A DNA stretch of 34,537 nucleotides from Bacteroidales bacterium. Lineage in GTDB: Bacteria > Bacteroidota > Bacteroidia > Bacteroidales > UBA932. The notes beneath the pieces were generated by a model, which was not told where the DNA came from, did not search any database, and saw only the letters and a program-made list of their open reading frames with translations. How positions within the stretch are numbered: the stretch's first letter is position 1; each line of letters starts with the position of its first letter. The translations under genes and the position numbers were made by a program. Location: contig SFJA01000012.1 in the NCBI GenBank assembly GCA_004556005.1, positions 1 to 34,537 of the forward strand, given 5' to 3'. Positions 1 through 8,661 of the stretch are shown here, one piece after another.

Positions 1-866
1 GTACCTTCGGCTATGCCGTTGAGCGTACCGTCTGCATATAGCTTAGGCAGGGTTGCCCATCTGCTGGCAGCCGTTCCGTCTGAGAAGGTTACCTGGAAGA
101 GAGGGAATACCTGGGCAAACATACACCAGATTGCAAGTGTAAATGCGCGGTTCTGTATCCAACCTCCCCTGTTCCAGAAAATTGCCGCGATGGTAGGAGC
201 GAGGAGAAGTGCAATTCCGCAGAACCATGAGTGAGTAGGAAGGCAATTGTAGGTGTATGCAAAGTTCCATACATCATATACTACAATATAAACCCAGGTC
301 ATATCGGGCCAAAGCATATCCGTCTTGTCCTTGGAAGCATAAACGCTCCACCAGGCAGTCATACAGAATATGTTGATGATACCGGCAAGACCGTTCATCA
401 CGTTATGCCATCCGCCATAGAGCCATACATCCTCGTTTGAAAGGAACCAGTGATACCATCCCTTGTATGCAGTTTCAAAGTCGGACGCGACTGCAATGAG
501 GATATTGATGGCGACAATCACAAACGGAAAACATTTGAACCAGTGCTGTTTACCTATTCCCCACCCGTACTTTATCATCATAAAGCCTATACATCCGGCC
601 AGGGCAGCGTAAATCTTGGCATAGTGGAACCAGCCGTTCATATATACGTATGTCTGGTTCTTGAGAGCCCACTCCGCACCGCTTGCGGCACCTATCTGTA
701 TGGCTACGAAATAAGCCGTAAGCGCCAGCGGGACAGCAAAAAACATAAAGATACCGCCGAACTTGCTTCTTCTTGAAAATTCATTGAGAAGGATAAGTCC
801 CAGCAGGACTCCGATCATGGCAATCCATTGCCAGACCGCAGCATCACCGTAAACGTGGAAAAGCAT
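1..866 (-). CDS. Polytopic membrane protein, DUF5692-like (3' end cut off by window edge)
   Basis: I read this frame from the reverse strand. It starts with ATG at 866-864 and stays open to the left edge (288 codons), so the C-terminus is missing. The product begins MLFHVYGDAAVWQWIAMIG and has at least seven hydrophobic, Trp- and Tyr-rich segments separated by short loops, with no signal peptide. It resembles the uncharacterised membrane family I know as DUF5692; this assignment is from memory and moderate. The start codon lies one base after the galK stop (TGATATG), which strongly suggests an operon with translational coupling. That placement makes a role in galactose uptake or export possible, but this is inference only. 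Short plus-strand frames here are shadows. Confidence 0.72.
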   Translation of the reverse strand, partial: MLFHVYGDAAVWQWIAMIGVLLGLILLNEFSRRSKFGGIFMFFAVPLALTAYFVAIQIGAASGAEWALKNQTYVYMNGWFHYAKIYAALAGCIGFMMIKYGWGIGKQHWFKCFPFVIVAINILIAVASDFETAYKGWYHWFLSNEDVWLYGGWHNVMNGLAGIINIFCMTAWWSVYASKDKTDMLWPDMTWVYIVVYDVWNFAYTYNCLPTHSWFCGIALLLAPTIAAIFWNRGGWIQNRAFTLAIWCMFAQVFPLFQVTFSDGTAASRWATLPKLYADGTLNGIAEG

Positions 867-867
867 A

Positions 868-2004
868 TCAGTCGAGTTTTCGTGCTCCGTCAGAAATGAC
901 TACCGATATGACCTTAGGCTCGTGACCATACTCGGCGGCAAATTTCTGCTTTGCAGTTGTTATGAAATTGTCATAAAGTTCCGTCTTGACGAGGTTGATG
1001 GTGCAGCCTCCGAATCCACCGCCCATAATGCGGCATCCCGTTACGCCACACTCCTTGGCAACTGTCGCAAGAAAATCAAGTTCCACGCAGGACACTTCAT
1101 AATCCTTTGACATACCCCAGTGAGTCTCATACATCCTTTCGCCAACTGTCTCATAATCACCCTTTTCGAGAGCTTCGCAGACATCAAGCACCCTCTTTTC
1201 CTCGCCAATCACATATCTCGCGCGCCTGTAATCCTCATCGCTGATGCTGTCCTTTATGGCATCAAGCTGCTCCATAGTAGCGCCACGGAGGAATTCCTGT
1301 CCGAGAGCGGCAGCCACCCTCTCGCAGGATGCGCGACGGTCGTTGTAAGGCGAACCAACCAGCTCGTGCTTCACACAGGAATTGAGAAGCACCAGCTTGT
1401 AGCCGTGCTGCTCAGGATCGAACGGGAAGTATTCAAATTCCATCGAACGGCAGTCAAGCCTCATAAGATTGCCCTTCTTTCCGAAGCAGGAAGCGAACTG
1501 GTCCATGATTCCGCACTTCACGCCGATATAGTTGTGCTCGGTTGCCTGACCTATGCGGGCAAGCTCGAACCTGTCGGTATCGAGGCCGAAAAGATAGCTG
1601 AGCGCATAGGCAAAAGTGCTCTCGAGCGCTGCAGAAGATGACATTCCGGCTCCGAGAGGCACGTCACCTGCAAAAACGGTATTGAAACCTGAAATCTTTC
1701 CTCCTCTCTTGATGGTTTCGCGGCATACGCCGAAAATATATTTCGCCCAGCCCTGAGAAGGAGCGTCCTCCTCGTTGAGACCAAATTCGGCATATTCATC
1801 CATATCAATCGAATACGCACATACCTTGTCGCTGCCGTTCAACTTGATTTCGGCCATGATGCCGCAGTCGACAGCTCCCGGGAACACGAATCCGCCATTG
1901 TAGTCAGTGTGTTCTCCGATAAGATTGATACGACCGGGAGCTGCGAAGAACTCTCCCTCACAGCCAAAAAGCTGCGCAAATTTTTCAGAAATTTTAGTTC
2001 TCAT
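868..2004 (-). CDS. galK: Galactokinase
   Basis: GHMP-family kinase that phosphorylates galactose to galactose-1-phosphate with ATP, the first step of the Leloir pathway in the cytoplasm. All three family motifs are intact. The galactokinase signature PGRINLIGEHTDYN is at residues 23-36, the ATP-binding VPLGAGMSSSAA at 115-126, and the third motif MGGGFGGC lies near the C-terminus. Arg25 and Asp168 (in GIMDQ) match the catalytic pair of characterised galactokinases. The length of 378 aa is normal. The next gene downstream begins after one base. No galM, galT or galE is seen in the window, so the rest of the pathway must lie elsewhere or beyond the left edge. Confidence 0.96.
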   Translation of the reverse strand: MRTKISEKFAQLFGCEGEFFAAPGRINLIGEHTDYNGGFVFPGAVDCGIMAEIKLNGSDKVCAYSIDMDEYAEFGLNEEDAPSQGWAKYIFGVCRETIKRGGKISGFNTVFAGDVPLGAGMSSSAALESTFAYALSYLFGLDTDRFELARIGQATEHNYIGVKCGIMDQFASCFGKKGNLMRLDCRSMEFEYFPFDPEQHGYKLVLLNSCVKHELVGSPYNDRRASCERVAAALGQEFLRGATMEQLDAIKDSISDEDYRRARYVIGEEKRVLDVCEALEKGDYETVGERMYETHWGMSKDYEVSCVELDFLATVAKECGVTGCRIMGGGFGGCTINLVKTELYDNFITTAKQKFAAEYGHEPKVISVVISDGARKLD

Positions 2005-2038
2005 ATTAATCTAGTGTTAATAATTATCGTTGTGTCAA

Positions 2039-2101
2039 AAATCGTTTCAAGTTAACAATTAATCCTAAATTATCAAAGGGTAAGGGAGGAAATTGTTTCA
2101 A
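2039..2101 (-). promoter_or_regulatory. Candidate galK control region with two TTTCAA-type repeats
   Basis: The 168-base gap upstream of galK is AT-rich and contains two near-identical 12-mers, AAATCGTTTCAA at 2039-2050 and AAATTGTTTCAA at 2090-2101, exactly 51 bases apart. Both have TTG/TCG and CAA arms around a TTT core. A similar TTGTTTCAA is found upstream of susC at 5564-5572. A poor match to the Bacteroidetes -7 element (TACCCTTTG on the minus strand, one base too long) lies between them. Operator function is inference. Confidence 0.3.
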
Positions 2102-2172
2102 CGGTTTTGATGATGCAATCATCTACCGGAGACCACCATCGCAAGGTCTGGATAGACTGGAACGAATAGCGC

Positions 2173-2622
2173 TTACGAGGCGTCCAGCATAGCCTCGCAG
2201 GCAGAGAGTATATCCTGGAAAGTAGTCTCGAAATCGCCTGTATACCAAGGGTCTGCCACGTCGCGGCTTCTGCCGGTGAACGACATCATAAGGCAGACCT
2301 TTCCTTTCGGGTCCTCGGGGATTATCCTCTTTATCAGCCGCAGGTTGGAAGCGTCCATACAGATAATCCTGTCAAAACGGTCGTAATCCGAAGCCTGCAC
2401 GCGTCTGGCGCGCTTGTCGCTGTCAAACTGCACCCCGTGCTGGGCAAGGCAGCGTCTTGCCGGCGGATAGATGGGATTGCCGAGTTCTTCACACGAGACC
2501 GCGGCGCTCTCGGCATAATAACTGTCCTCAAGCCCCCTCGCCCGCACCAGGGCCTTGAAAATGAATTCTGCCATAGGCGAACGGCATATATTTCCGTGGC
2601 AAACAAAAAGTATTTTTTCCAT
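2173..2622 (-). CDS. Low-molecular-weight protein-tyrosine phosphatase
   Basis: Cytoplasmic phosphatase of the LMW-PTP/arsenate-reductase fold, 149 aa, the normal size. The P-loop is CHGNICRS with nucleophile Cys8 and phosphate-binding Arg14. The general-acid loop DPWY is present at Asp124. In other bacteria such enzymes often dephosphorylate tyrosine kinases of polysaccharide export, but no such kinase is in this window, so the substrate is unknown. The gene is divergent from the PUL regulator, with only 35 bases between the two start codons and its own well-matched -7 element in that gap. Confidence 0.93.
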   Translation of the reverse strand: MEKILFVCHGNICRSPMAEFIFKALVRARGLEDSYYAESAAVSCEELGNPIYPPARRCLAQHGVQFDSDKRARRVQASDYDRFDRIICMDASNLRLIKRIIPEDPKGKVCLMMSFTGRSRDVADPWYTGDFETTFQDILSACEAMLDAS

Positions 2623-2639
2623 ATTTGTATTTTGAACCG

Positions 2640-2647
2640 CAAAGATA
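2640..2647 (-). promoter_or_regulatory. Promoter -7 element for the tyrosine phosphatase gene
   Basis: TATCTTTG on the minus strand is an exact match to the Bacteroidetes TAnnTTTG consensus and ends 17 bases before the ATG at 2622. No clear -33 TTG was found at the expected spacing. Confidence 0.55.
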
Positions 2648-2657
2648 GTCAGGAATC

Positions 2658-5447
2658 ATGAAAAAATACATACTGCCACTCGTTCTGTTTTTATTGTCCT
2701 GCAGGCTTTCGGAAGCTTTGCCGGTGCCGTTTTTCCGCAACTTCACGCCGTCAGAATATGACGCGATGAGTCAGAATTGGGCGCTGGCACAGGACTGCAG
2801 GGGATACATTTATGTCGGGAACAACAATTGCCTGTTGAGGTTCAACGGCAAGGGATGGTCCAGGTTCCGTCCGTTCAAGGACAACGAAAACGCAATCGTA
2901 CGGTCACTATACTACGACGGGGAGCAGGACAGGCTTTACCTGGGGTCTTTCAAGGAATTCGGTTATGCGGAATATGACCGCACAGGGGAACTGCACTATA
3001 CTTCCCTGTACGAAAAATCCTACGTTGCGGCAAGCGACAATGACGAAATATGGTATATCACCCGGATTCGCAATCAGATATTCTTCATATACTTTTCCTG
3101 TTACTACGTTTACAACATTGATGACGGAAGCATAACAAGACAGAATGCTGCGACCACATATTTCTACCAGCCCGACCGATACCTGTATCTTTCACCGTTT
3201 TCGGGTCCGGCAAGGCGTTATGACGGAATTGGCGACTCTTACGAAACGGCAGAACTGCCACCTGTTCCGGGCACGGTTCTCAAGATCTTCAGCGACAGCG
3301 ACGGTAGCAGAATCGTCGTTACTGCGAGGGATGGACTGTACAGGATTGAAGAAGGCGTCGCAAGAAGGTTGGACAATTTGGAGAAAAACTGGGATGTCGC
3401 AAACAGGGCCATTCAATGCAAAAACGGCGACATTATTGTCGGATTCATTTCAAGCGGCATACGTTCATTTGACTCCAAAGGGAATCCATTGTGGCACATA
3501 TCGTCAGCAAATGGGCTGATTGACAACACGATACTTGCATTGCTGGAAGACAGCACAGGCAATATATGGTGCGCGCTGGACAAAGGCATAGCGGTAGTAT
3601 TCAGAAACGGTGACAGCTATCTTTCTCTCGAAGGTTATGATCCCGGAAAACTTACATCCTCGCTGCTATATGATGACAGGCTCTATGTCGGGACAAACCA
3701 CGGTTTGAACGTTTTCAGCCTCAGCTCCGATGATCTTACGGTCGGAAAAGCGACATCCATCTTGAATAACAAACAGATATGGAGTCTTTTCGAAACCGGT
3801 GGAAACGTACTGGTAGGAGAAAACAATTCGTCCTACATTTATAAGGATGGAGAATTGCATCAGGTTTCCAACGCTCCGGGAGGCATTGTTCCCAAGAGGA
3901 TGAAACTCAGGGACGGCAGCGAGATATTGGTACAGGGGACGTTCACTCATCTATACCTTTACGAAGAGAGCGGGGATGATCTTGTATTCAGGAATGTCGT
4001 AAATGGATTCCTGCGGCCGGCGAAGAATCTGGAAATAGATTTTCTTGGCAACATATGGATAGAACATATGTACCGGAATCTTTACAGGATAGTGCTGAGC
4101 GACGACGGACGGCAGGTCGAGAGCGAAACCGAATATGAACTGCAGGGAACCAGGATATGCAAGATGGGAGGCCGGGTATTGTTCCACAATTCTGACGGAT
4201 TCCTGTACTATGACGAAATTGCCGATGACTTCAAGCCATTCGACATAATCAACGATGCAGTCGGCCGCTACCGTGATTGCAGGAGGGTCGTGGACGTCGG
4301 GCTTGACAGATACTGGCTGATAAGGAAAAATGATGCGCTGCTGATAAGATTCAGCAACGATATGGTTTCCATTTTGGACAGAGTCGATTGCAACGACCTG
4401 AATGTCAATCTGACGGAGCAATTCGAGTCGGTCATTTCATTGCCGGGGAACAGATATCTGTTCAGCGTCGATGACGGGTATCTTGTACACACGACATCAG
4501 AAGCACAGCGCCTGGACAGTTCTTCGATATGCATTTCAGGCATCCACGCCTATTACGGCGAGAGACAGGAAATCATGGAACTGGACCATAAAGAGTTGAC
4601 CCTCAAGAACAACTCTTCTCTCAGCCTGACATTTGCCGTCAACGGTGAAAAATACTGCAATCCTTCGGTGAAGTGCGAACTCGTTCCGTTCGACTATGCA
4701 CCTCATACACTGGGGAACAACCTTTCAATAAGGTATCAGCACTTGCCTCGGGGCTCATACAGCCTGCAGGTATGGATTGATGACGGCCTTGAAGGCAGCA
4801 AGGCGCTTATGACGCTGCCTGTTACCGTAAAGGCCTCTCCATTCGCATCGTGGTATGCCATCATTGCTTACATCATACTGGCAGGACTGGTGGGTCTGGG
4901 AATCATGCGTTACGTTATCGTGCTTATGCGCCGGCAGGAGCAGCGTTTGGAGGAAGAAAAGGAAAAGGAAATAATTACCATCAGGAACGAACAGCTGGAA
5001 CAGTCACTTCTGCTTAAGAGCAAGGAACTCGCAACATACTCGCTCATCGAGTCACGACGCAACAGAGTGCTTGAAAAAATGAAGGAAGAATTGGGCCGGT
5101 TAAGGTTCGGCAAGGACAAATGTCTGACGAAGGCACAATATGACGGGCTTGTTTCGATCATCGAAGACGGTGAAACGACGCAGAATGACTGGGAGCAGTT
5201 CTACAACAATTTCGACCTCATCCATCATGCATTTTTCAGGACATTGAGCGAGAAGCACCCTGACCTGACTTCAAACGACCTGAGAATCTGCGCATACCTC
5301 AGGCTCAATATGTCGACGAAAGAACTTGCAGAAGTGATGGGAATATCGCTTAAAGGAGCTGAAGCAGCAAAATACCGCCTGCGAAAAAAGCTTGGAGTTG
5401 ACTCGTCCATACCCCTCAACAAGTATCTTTCAAGCATCAAAAGGTAA
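2658..5447 (+). CDS. Membrane-spanning sensor/transcription regulator with periplasmic propeller and LuxR-type HTH
   Basis: 929 aa. A signal sequence is followed by about 700 residues of repeated Trp/Gly/Asp-rich blades typical of the periplasmic sensor of Bacteroidetes PUL regulators, ending in a Y_Y_Y-like region. One transmembrane helix lies at about 732-757, then a charged coiled coil (about 760-800), and a LuxR/GerE-like helix-turn-helix at about 870-925 (LTSNDLRICAYLRL, then TKELAEVMGIS). No histidine kinase H-box, ATPase or receiver domain is present, so this is a one-protein sensor-regulator rather than a hybrid two-component system. It is comparable in layout to SusR-like regulators. 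It sits directly upstream of susC and most likely controls that operon from the inner membrane. The divergent phosphatase gene starts only 35 bases upstream, so its promoter must overlap that gene. Confidence 0.88.
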   Translation: MKKYILPLVLFLLSCRLSEALPVPFFRNFTPSEYDAMSQNWALAQDCRGYIYVGNNNCLLRFNGKGWSRFRPFKDNENAIVRSLYYDGEQDRLYLGSFKEFGYAEYDRTGELHYTSLYEKSYVAASDNDEIWYITRIRNQIFFIYFSCYYVYNIDDGSITRQNAATTYFYQPDRYLYLSPFSGPARRYDGIGDSYETAELPPVPGTVLKIFSDSDGSRIVVTARDGLYRIEEGVARRLDNLEKNWDVANRAIQCKNGDIIVGFISSGIRSFDSKGNPLWHISSANGLIDNTILALLEDSTGNIWCALDKGIAVVFRNGDSYLSLEGYDPGKLTSSLLYDDRLYVGTNHGLNVFSLSSDDLTVGKATSILNNKQIWSLFETGGNVLVGENNSSYIYKDGELHQVSNAPGGIVPKRMKLRDGSEILVQGTFTHLYLYEESGDDLVFRNVVNGFLRPAKNLEIDFLGNIWIEHMYRNLYRIVLSDDGRQVESETEYELQGTRICKMGGRVLFHNSDGFLYYDEIADDFKPFDIINDAVGRYRDCRRVVDVGLDRYWLIRKNDALLIRFSNDMVSILDRVDCNDLNVNLTEQFESVISLPGNRYLFSVDDGYLVHTTSEAQRLDSSSICISGIHAYYGERQEIMELDHKELTLKNNSSLSLTFAVNGEKYCNPSVKCELVPFDYAPHTLGNNLSIRYQHLPRGSYSLQVWIDDGLEGSKALMTLPVTVKASPFASWYAIIAYIILAGLVGLGIMRYVIVLMRRQEQRLEEEKEKEIITIRNEQLEQSLLLKSKELATYSLIESRRNRVLEKMKEELGRLRFGKDKCLTKAQYDGLVSIIEDGETTQNDWEQFYNNFDLIHHAFFRTLSEKHPDLTSNDLRICAYLRLNMSTKELAEVMGISLKGAEAAKYRLRKKLGVDSSIPLNKYLSSIKR

Positions 5448-5481
5448 AATTACTCATCTGATTATCAGATTATTATAATAA

Positions 5482-5527
5482 AAGCAGTAGAATTGCAGTG
5501 TCCTGCACACCTTGCATTCTGCTGCTT
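5482..5527 (+). terminator. Strong hairpin between regulator gene and susC
   Basis: The arms AAGCAGTAGAATTGCA (5482-5497) and TGCATTCTGCTGCTT (5513-5527) pair over about 15 bp with one bulge and one G-U, and the loop has a nested GTGT/ACAC pairing. A short T-run follows at 5534-5537. It probably terminates the regulator transcript or separates it from susC. Confidence 0.55.
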
Positions 5528-5563
5528 GTAGTGTTTTAACAGTGACAAGTTTGTAAGAAAAAT

Positions 5564-5585
5564 TTGTTTCAAGTATTTACATTTG
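5564..5585 (+). promoter_or_regulatory. susC promoter: TTGTTTCAA box and TAnnTTTG -7 element
   Basis: TACATTTG at 5578-5585 exactly matches the Bacteroidetes -7 consensus, 31 bases before the susC ATG. No TTTG is at the ideal 19-21 base spacing; TTTG at 5550-5553 is 24 bases upstream. TTGTTTCAA at 5564-5572 lies between the two positions and resembles repeats upstream of galK, so it may be an activator or operator site. Confidence 0.5.
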
Positions 5586-5616
5586 CCGAAACACAAATTA
5601 CTAGCCACATTCGGTT

Positions 5617-8600
5617 ATGAAAAAAACTCTTATCATTTTGTTTGCGCTTCTGTCCGCATTGCAGGTGTCGTGGGGACAGGGCAAGATTGAAGTCCGAGGC
5701 AAGGTTACTGCTTCAGACAACGGAGAACCGCTCCCCGGAGTTGCCGTTTCAATAGGCAACAACTACACAGAGACGGATTACAACGGCGCCTATTCAATTC
5801 TTGTCGAACCGGGTTCAACCCTGAAGTTTGAACTCAGCGGCATGAAAGCGGTCGGCCTGACCGTAAAGAGCTCAGGCAACTATGACATTACTATGGTACC
5901 GCAGGCAATTGACCTTGAAGAGTCGGTTGTTGTAGGATACGGTACTCAAAGAAAAAAGGACATCACGGGATCCATTACCGTTGTCAGCGGAGAAGAATTG
6001 AAAAACACCCCGGCGAACAATCCGCTAAGCGCTTTGCAGGGAAAAGTTCCGGGACTTTATGTCATCAACTCGGGAGCCGCCGACGGAAGCCCAAGCATCA
6101 CCCTTCGAGGCGTTTCCACCGTCAGGGCAAGCACAACGCCTCTCTATGTTGTTGACAATATGCTTACCGACAACATCAGCTGGCTCAACGTCAACGACAT
6201 TGCTTCAATGGAAGTCCTCAAGGATGCGTCATCTACGGCAATGTTCGGTGTCCAGGGAGCCAACGGTGTCATCATCATTACAACAAAGAAGGCTGACTCG
6301 GAAGGCACAAAGGTAAGTTATAGCGGTTCGGCCGGCGTCAATGTCGTTCACGACAGAGACAGGCTGCAACTCTGTGATGCAGACGAATTTACACTGCTCT
6401 ACAATGAGTTGCTCAAGAATATGGACCCGGAGGCGGAGACTTGGGTTCCTGAACTTACCGGAAAGGGAACGGACTGGATCGACCTCGTGCTCAGACCGGC
6501 ATTCTATACCAACCACAACATCACTCTCGCAAAGGGAGGAAAAGCGGGTTCTTCGACCACTTCGCTGAGTTTCCTTCATAATGAAGGTGTTGTCAAGTTC
6601 AACTCATACGACAATGTAAATCTGCGCACCAACAACGAGTACAAGGTGGGAGAATGGATGAAGGTCGGCGTTCAGGCAAACATTCGCGCCAGACAGTCCG
6701 ACCCGGCAAACGTATCGCTGAGCAGCGCGGCGAGAGTCATCCCGACCTATTCCCCTTGGGATTCAGAAGATTACTGGGATGAGACCAATCTCGGCTCGTA
6801 CTTCCATCCGGCAGACAATATCCAGAAGGATGTCGGCAACCCGCTCGCATCGATGTATATTGGAAGAGGCAATTCCCATAACAATGCATATCAGGGACTG
6901 CTCAACGGATTTGTCGAGATATATTTCCTCAAAGACTTCACCTTCAAGGCGGCGGGTTATCTCGACTACAACGTCGGAGTATCTGACTCATACAATCCGA
7001 AGTATTATGTAACAAACGGCGGATCAGCATCTTCACAGTACAGCCGCTACACTTCATTCAGCAGGTCCATGAGCCTCAGCAAGAAGCGTCAGGCCGACAT
7101 CACTCTTACCTACAACAAGGTAACCGACAAGTTCAGACTCAATGCAATGGCCGGTTTCACCGCCAAGGAGTACATTGGCAGCGGATTCAGCGCAAGCTGT
7201 GACACTCTTATCAACGGAACGTACTGGACAATCCCGGAAGATATGAGGATGCTCAACCTTGGAGACCCTAAGTCAAAGAAAAACAGCGACTGGTACTCAT
7301 CCAACGCATTCCTCTCATACCTCGGACGCGTAAACGCAAGTCTTCTCGACCGTTACCTCCTTACCGCAACCATACGATATGACGGTTCTTCCAAGTTCGG
7401 AAGGAATCACCGCTGGGGTCTTTTCCCTTCTCTCGGTCTGGGCTGGGTCATTTCCGACGAGCCGTTCATGCAGGGACTTGACCATCTGAATTTCTGGAAA
7501 CTGAGAACCAGCTACGGATTTGCCGGAAACGACAAGATAGGCGACTACCTTGCATACCCGACAATCAATCCGATGGGAACCACCATCATTTCCGGAGGAA
7601 ACACCTATTACATTCCTGTGACTTCATATCAGGTTGACCAGAACATTCACTGGGAGGTAGTTTCGACATTCGACATCGGAACTGACATCAAGATGTTCAG
7701 GAACAGGCTCAACCTCGACCTGGGATACTATTACAAGAAGACCGAAGACCTGCTCGCTCACGTTGCCCCAACCATCTCTGTAGGAAGCGGTTACGCAGTA
7801 ACCAATGCAGGTTCCCTCTGCAATCAGGGATTTGAATACGTCATTTCCTGGGAAGACAGGATAGGCGAATTCGGATACAACCTCAGCATCAACGGTTCAA
7901 CCGTCAAGAACAGGGTCCTTGCTCTCGGAAACGACAATAGCTACATCACTTCAGGCAACTACCACCGCACTGACGTGGGACAGCCTGTAGGTTCTTTCTA
8001 CGGTTACGTTGCTGAAGGAATCTTCCAGAACCAGAAGGAAGTTGACGAGTGGACCGCAGCTCACAAGTCTTCTTACGAGTTCAAGCCTGGTGACATCAGG
8101 TATGCTGACCTTAACAACGACGGATCTTTCAATGACAAGGACCGTACTTTCATCGGAAAGACCATTCCTTCATTCATTTACGGGGCCTCCCTCAAGTTAA
8201 GCTGGAAGGGCTTTGACCTTGCCTGCGACGTCAACGGCGTATCAGGAGTCGAGATTCTCAACACCAAGTTCTGGCAGACCTATGCACAGTACAACTACTA
8301 CAAGGTTCAGCTCAACCGCTGGCACGGAGAGAACACATCCAACACCCTCCCTATACTTGACTCAACCAGGCCTCAGAACCAGCTGTGCTCAACAAATGCA
8401 ATAGAAGACGGTTCTTACTTCAGAATCAGGAATATACAGCTCGGTTACACCGTACCGAAGAAGCTTCTCAACGCCATAGGAATGCACAATCTGTATCTTT
8501 ACGTCCAGACGCAGAATCCGTTTACCGTAAAGCACACTACCAGCTACTCTCCTGAAATAGGCGGAGGCATACTTTCAGCCAACATTGACGACGGAGGTTC

Positions 8601-8649
8601 ATTCCCTATTCCAAGCACTTACACATTCGGTATCAACCTGACCTTTTAA
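5617..8649 (+). CDS. SusC/RagA-family TonB-linked outer-membrane receptor
   Basis: 1010 aa outer-membrane transporter that takes up oligosaccharides bound by its SusD partner, energised by TonB. In order: signal peptide (about 1-20), a carboxypeptidase-regulatory-like beta-sandwich (about 23-105, VRGKVTASDNGEPLPGVAVSI), the family hallmark VVVGYGTQRKKDITGS near 108, a plug domain with the usual LQGKVPGL and LRGVSTV segments, then the 22-strand barrel ending in an aromatic-rich TFGINLTF. There is no N-terminal STN domain, so no direct anti-sigma signalling is expected. The susD gene follows after 12 bases. Substrate cannot be read from the sequence; neighbouring enzymes suggest a beta-1,2-glucan- or mannose-containing glycan. 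Confidence 0.97.
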   Translation: MKKTLIILFALLSALQVSWGQGKIEVRGKVTASDNGEPLPGVAVSIGNNYTETDYNGAYSILVEPGSTLKFELSGMKAVGLTVKSSGNYDITMVPQAIDLEESVVVGYGTQRKKDITGSITVVSGEELKNTPANNPLSALQGKVPGLYVINSGAADGSPSITLRGVSTVRASTTPLYVVDNMLTDNISWLNVNDIASMEVLKDASSTAMFGVQGANGVIIITTKKADSEGTKVSYSGSAGVNVVHDRDRLQLCDADEFTLLYNELLKNMDPEAETWVPELTGKGTDWIDLVLRPAFYTNHNITLAKGGKAGSSTTSLSFLHNEGVVKFNSYDNVNLRTNNEYKVGEWMKVGVQANIRARQSDPANVSLSSAARVIPTYSPWDSEDYWDETNLGSYFHPADNIQKDVGNPLASMYIGRGNSHNNAYQGLLNGFVEIYFLKDFTFKAAGYLDYNVGVSDSYNPKYYVTNGGSASSQYSRYTSFSRSMSLSKKRQADITLTYNKVTDKFRLNAMAGFTAKEYIGSGFSASCDTLINGTYWTIPEDMRMLNLGDPKSKKNSDWYSSNAFLSYLGRVNASLLDRYLLTATIRYDGSSKFGRNHRWGLFPSLGLGWVISDEPFMQGLDHLNFWKLRTSYGFAGNDKIGDYLAYPTINPMGTTIISGGNTYYIPVTSYQVDQNIHWEVVSTFDIGTDIKMFRNRLNLDLGYYYKKTEDLLAHVAPTISVGSGYAVTNAGSLCNQGFEYVISWEDRIGEFGYNLSINGSTVKNRVLALGNDNSYITSGNYHRTDVGQPVGSFYGYVAEGIFQNQKEVDEWTAAHKSSYEFKPGDIRYADLNNDGSFNDKDRTFIGKTIPSFIYGASLKLSWKGFDLACDVNGVSGVEILNTKFWQTYAQYNYYKVQLNRWHGENTSNTLPILDSTRPQNQLCSTNAIEDGSYFRIRNIQLGYTVPKKLLNAIGMHNLYLYVQTQNPFTVKHTTSYSPEIGGGILSANIDDGGSFPIPSTYTFGINLTF

Positions 8650-8661
8650 TCAACAGAAACA

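Noticed and set aside
1120..1641. 173-codon plus-strand frame inside galK
   Set aside because: Antisense to an intact galactokinase with all motifs; no independent support.
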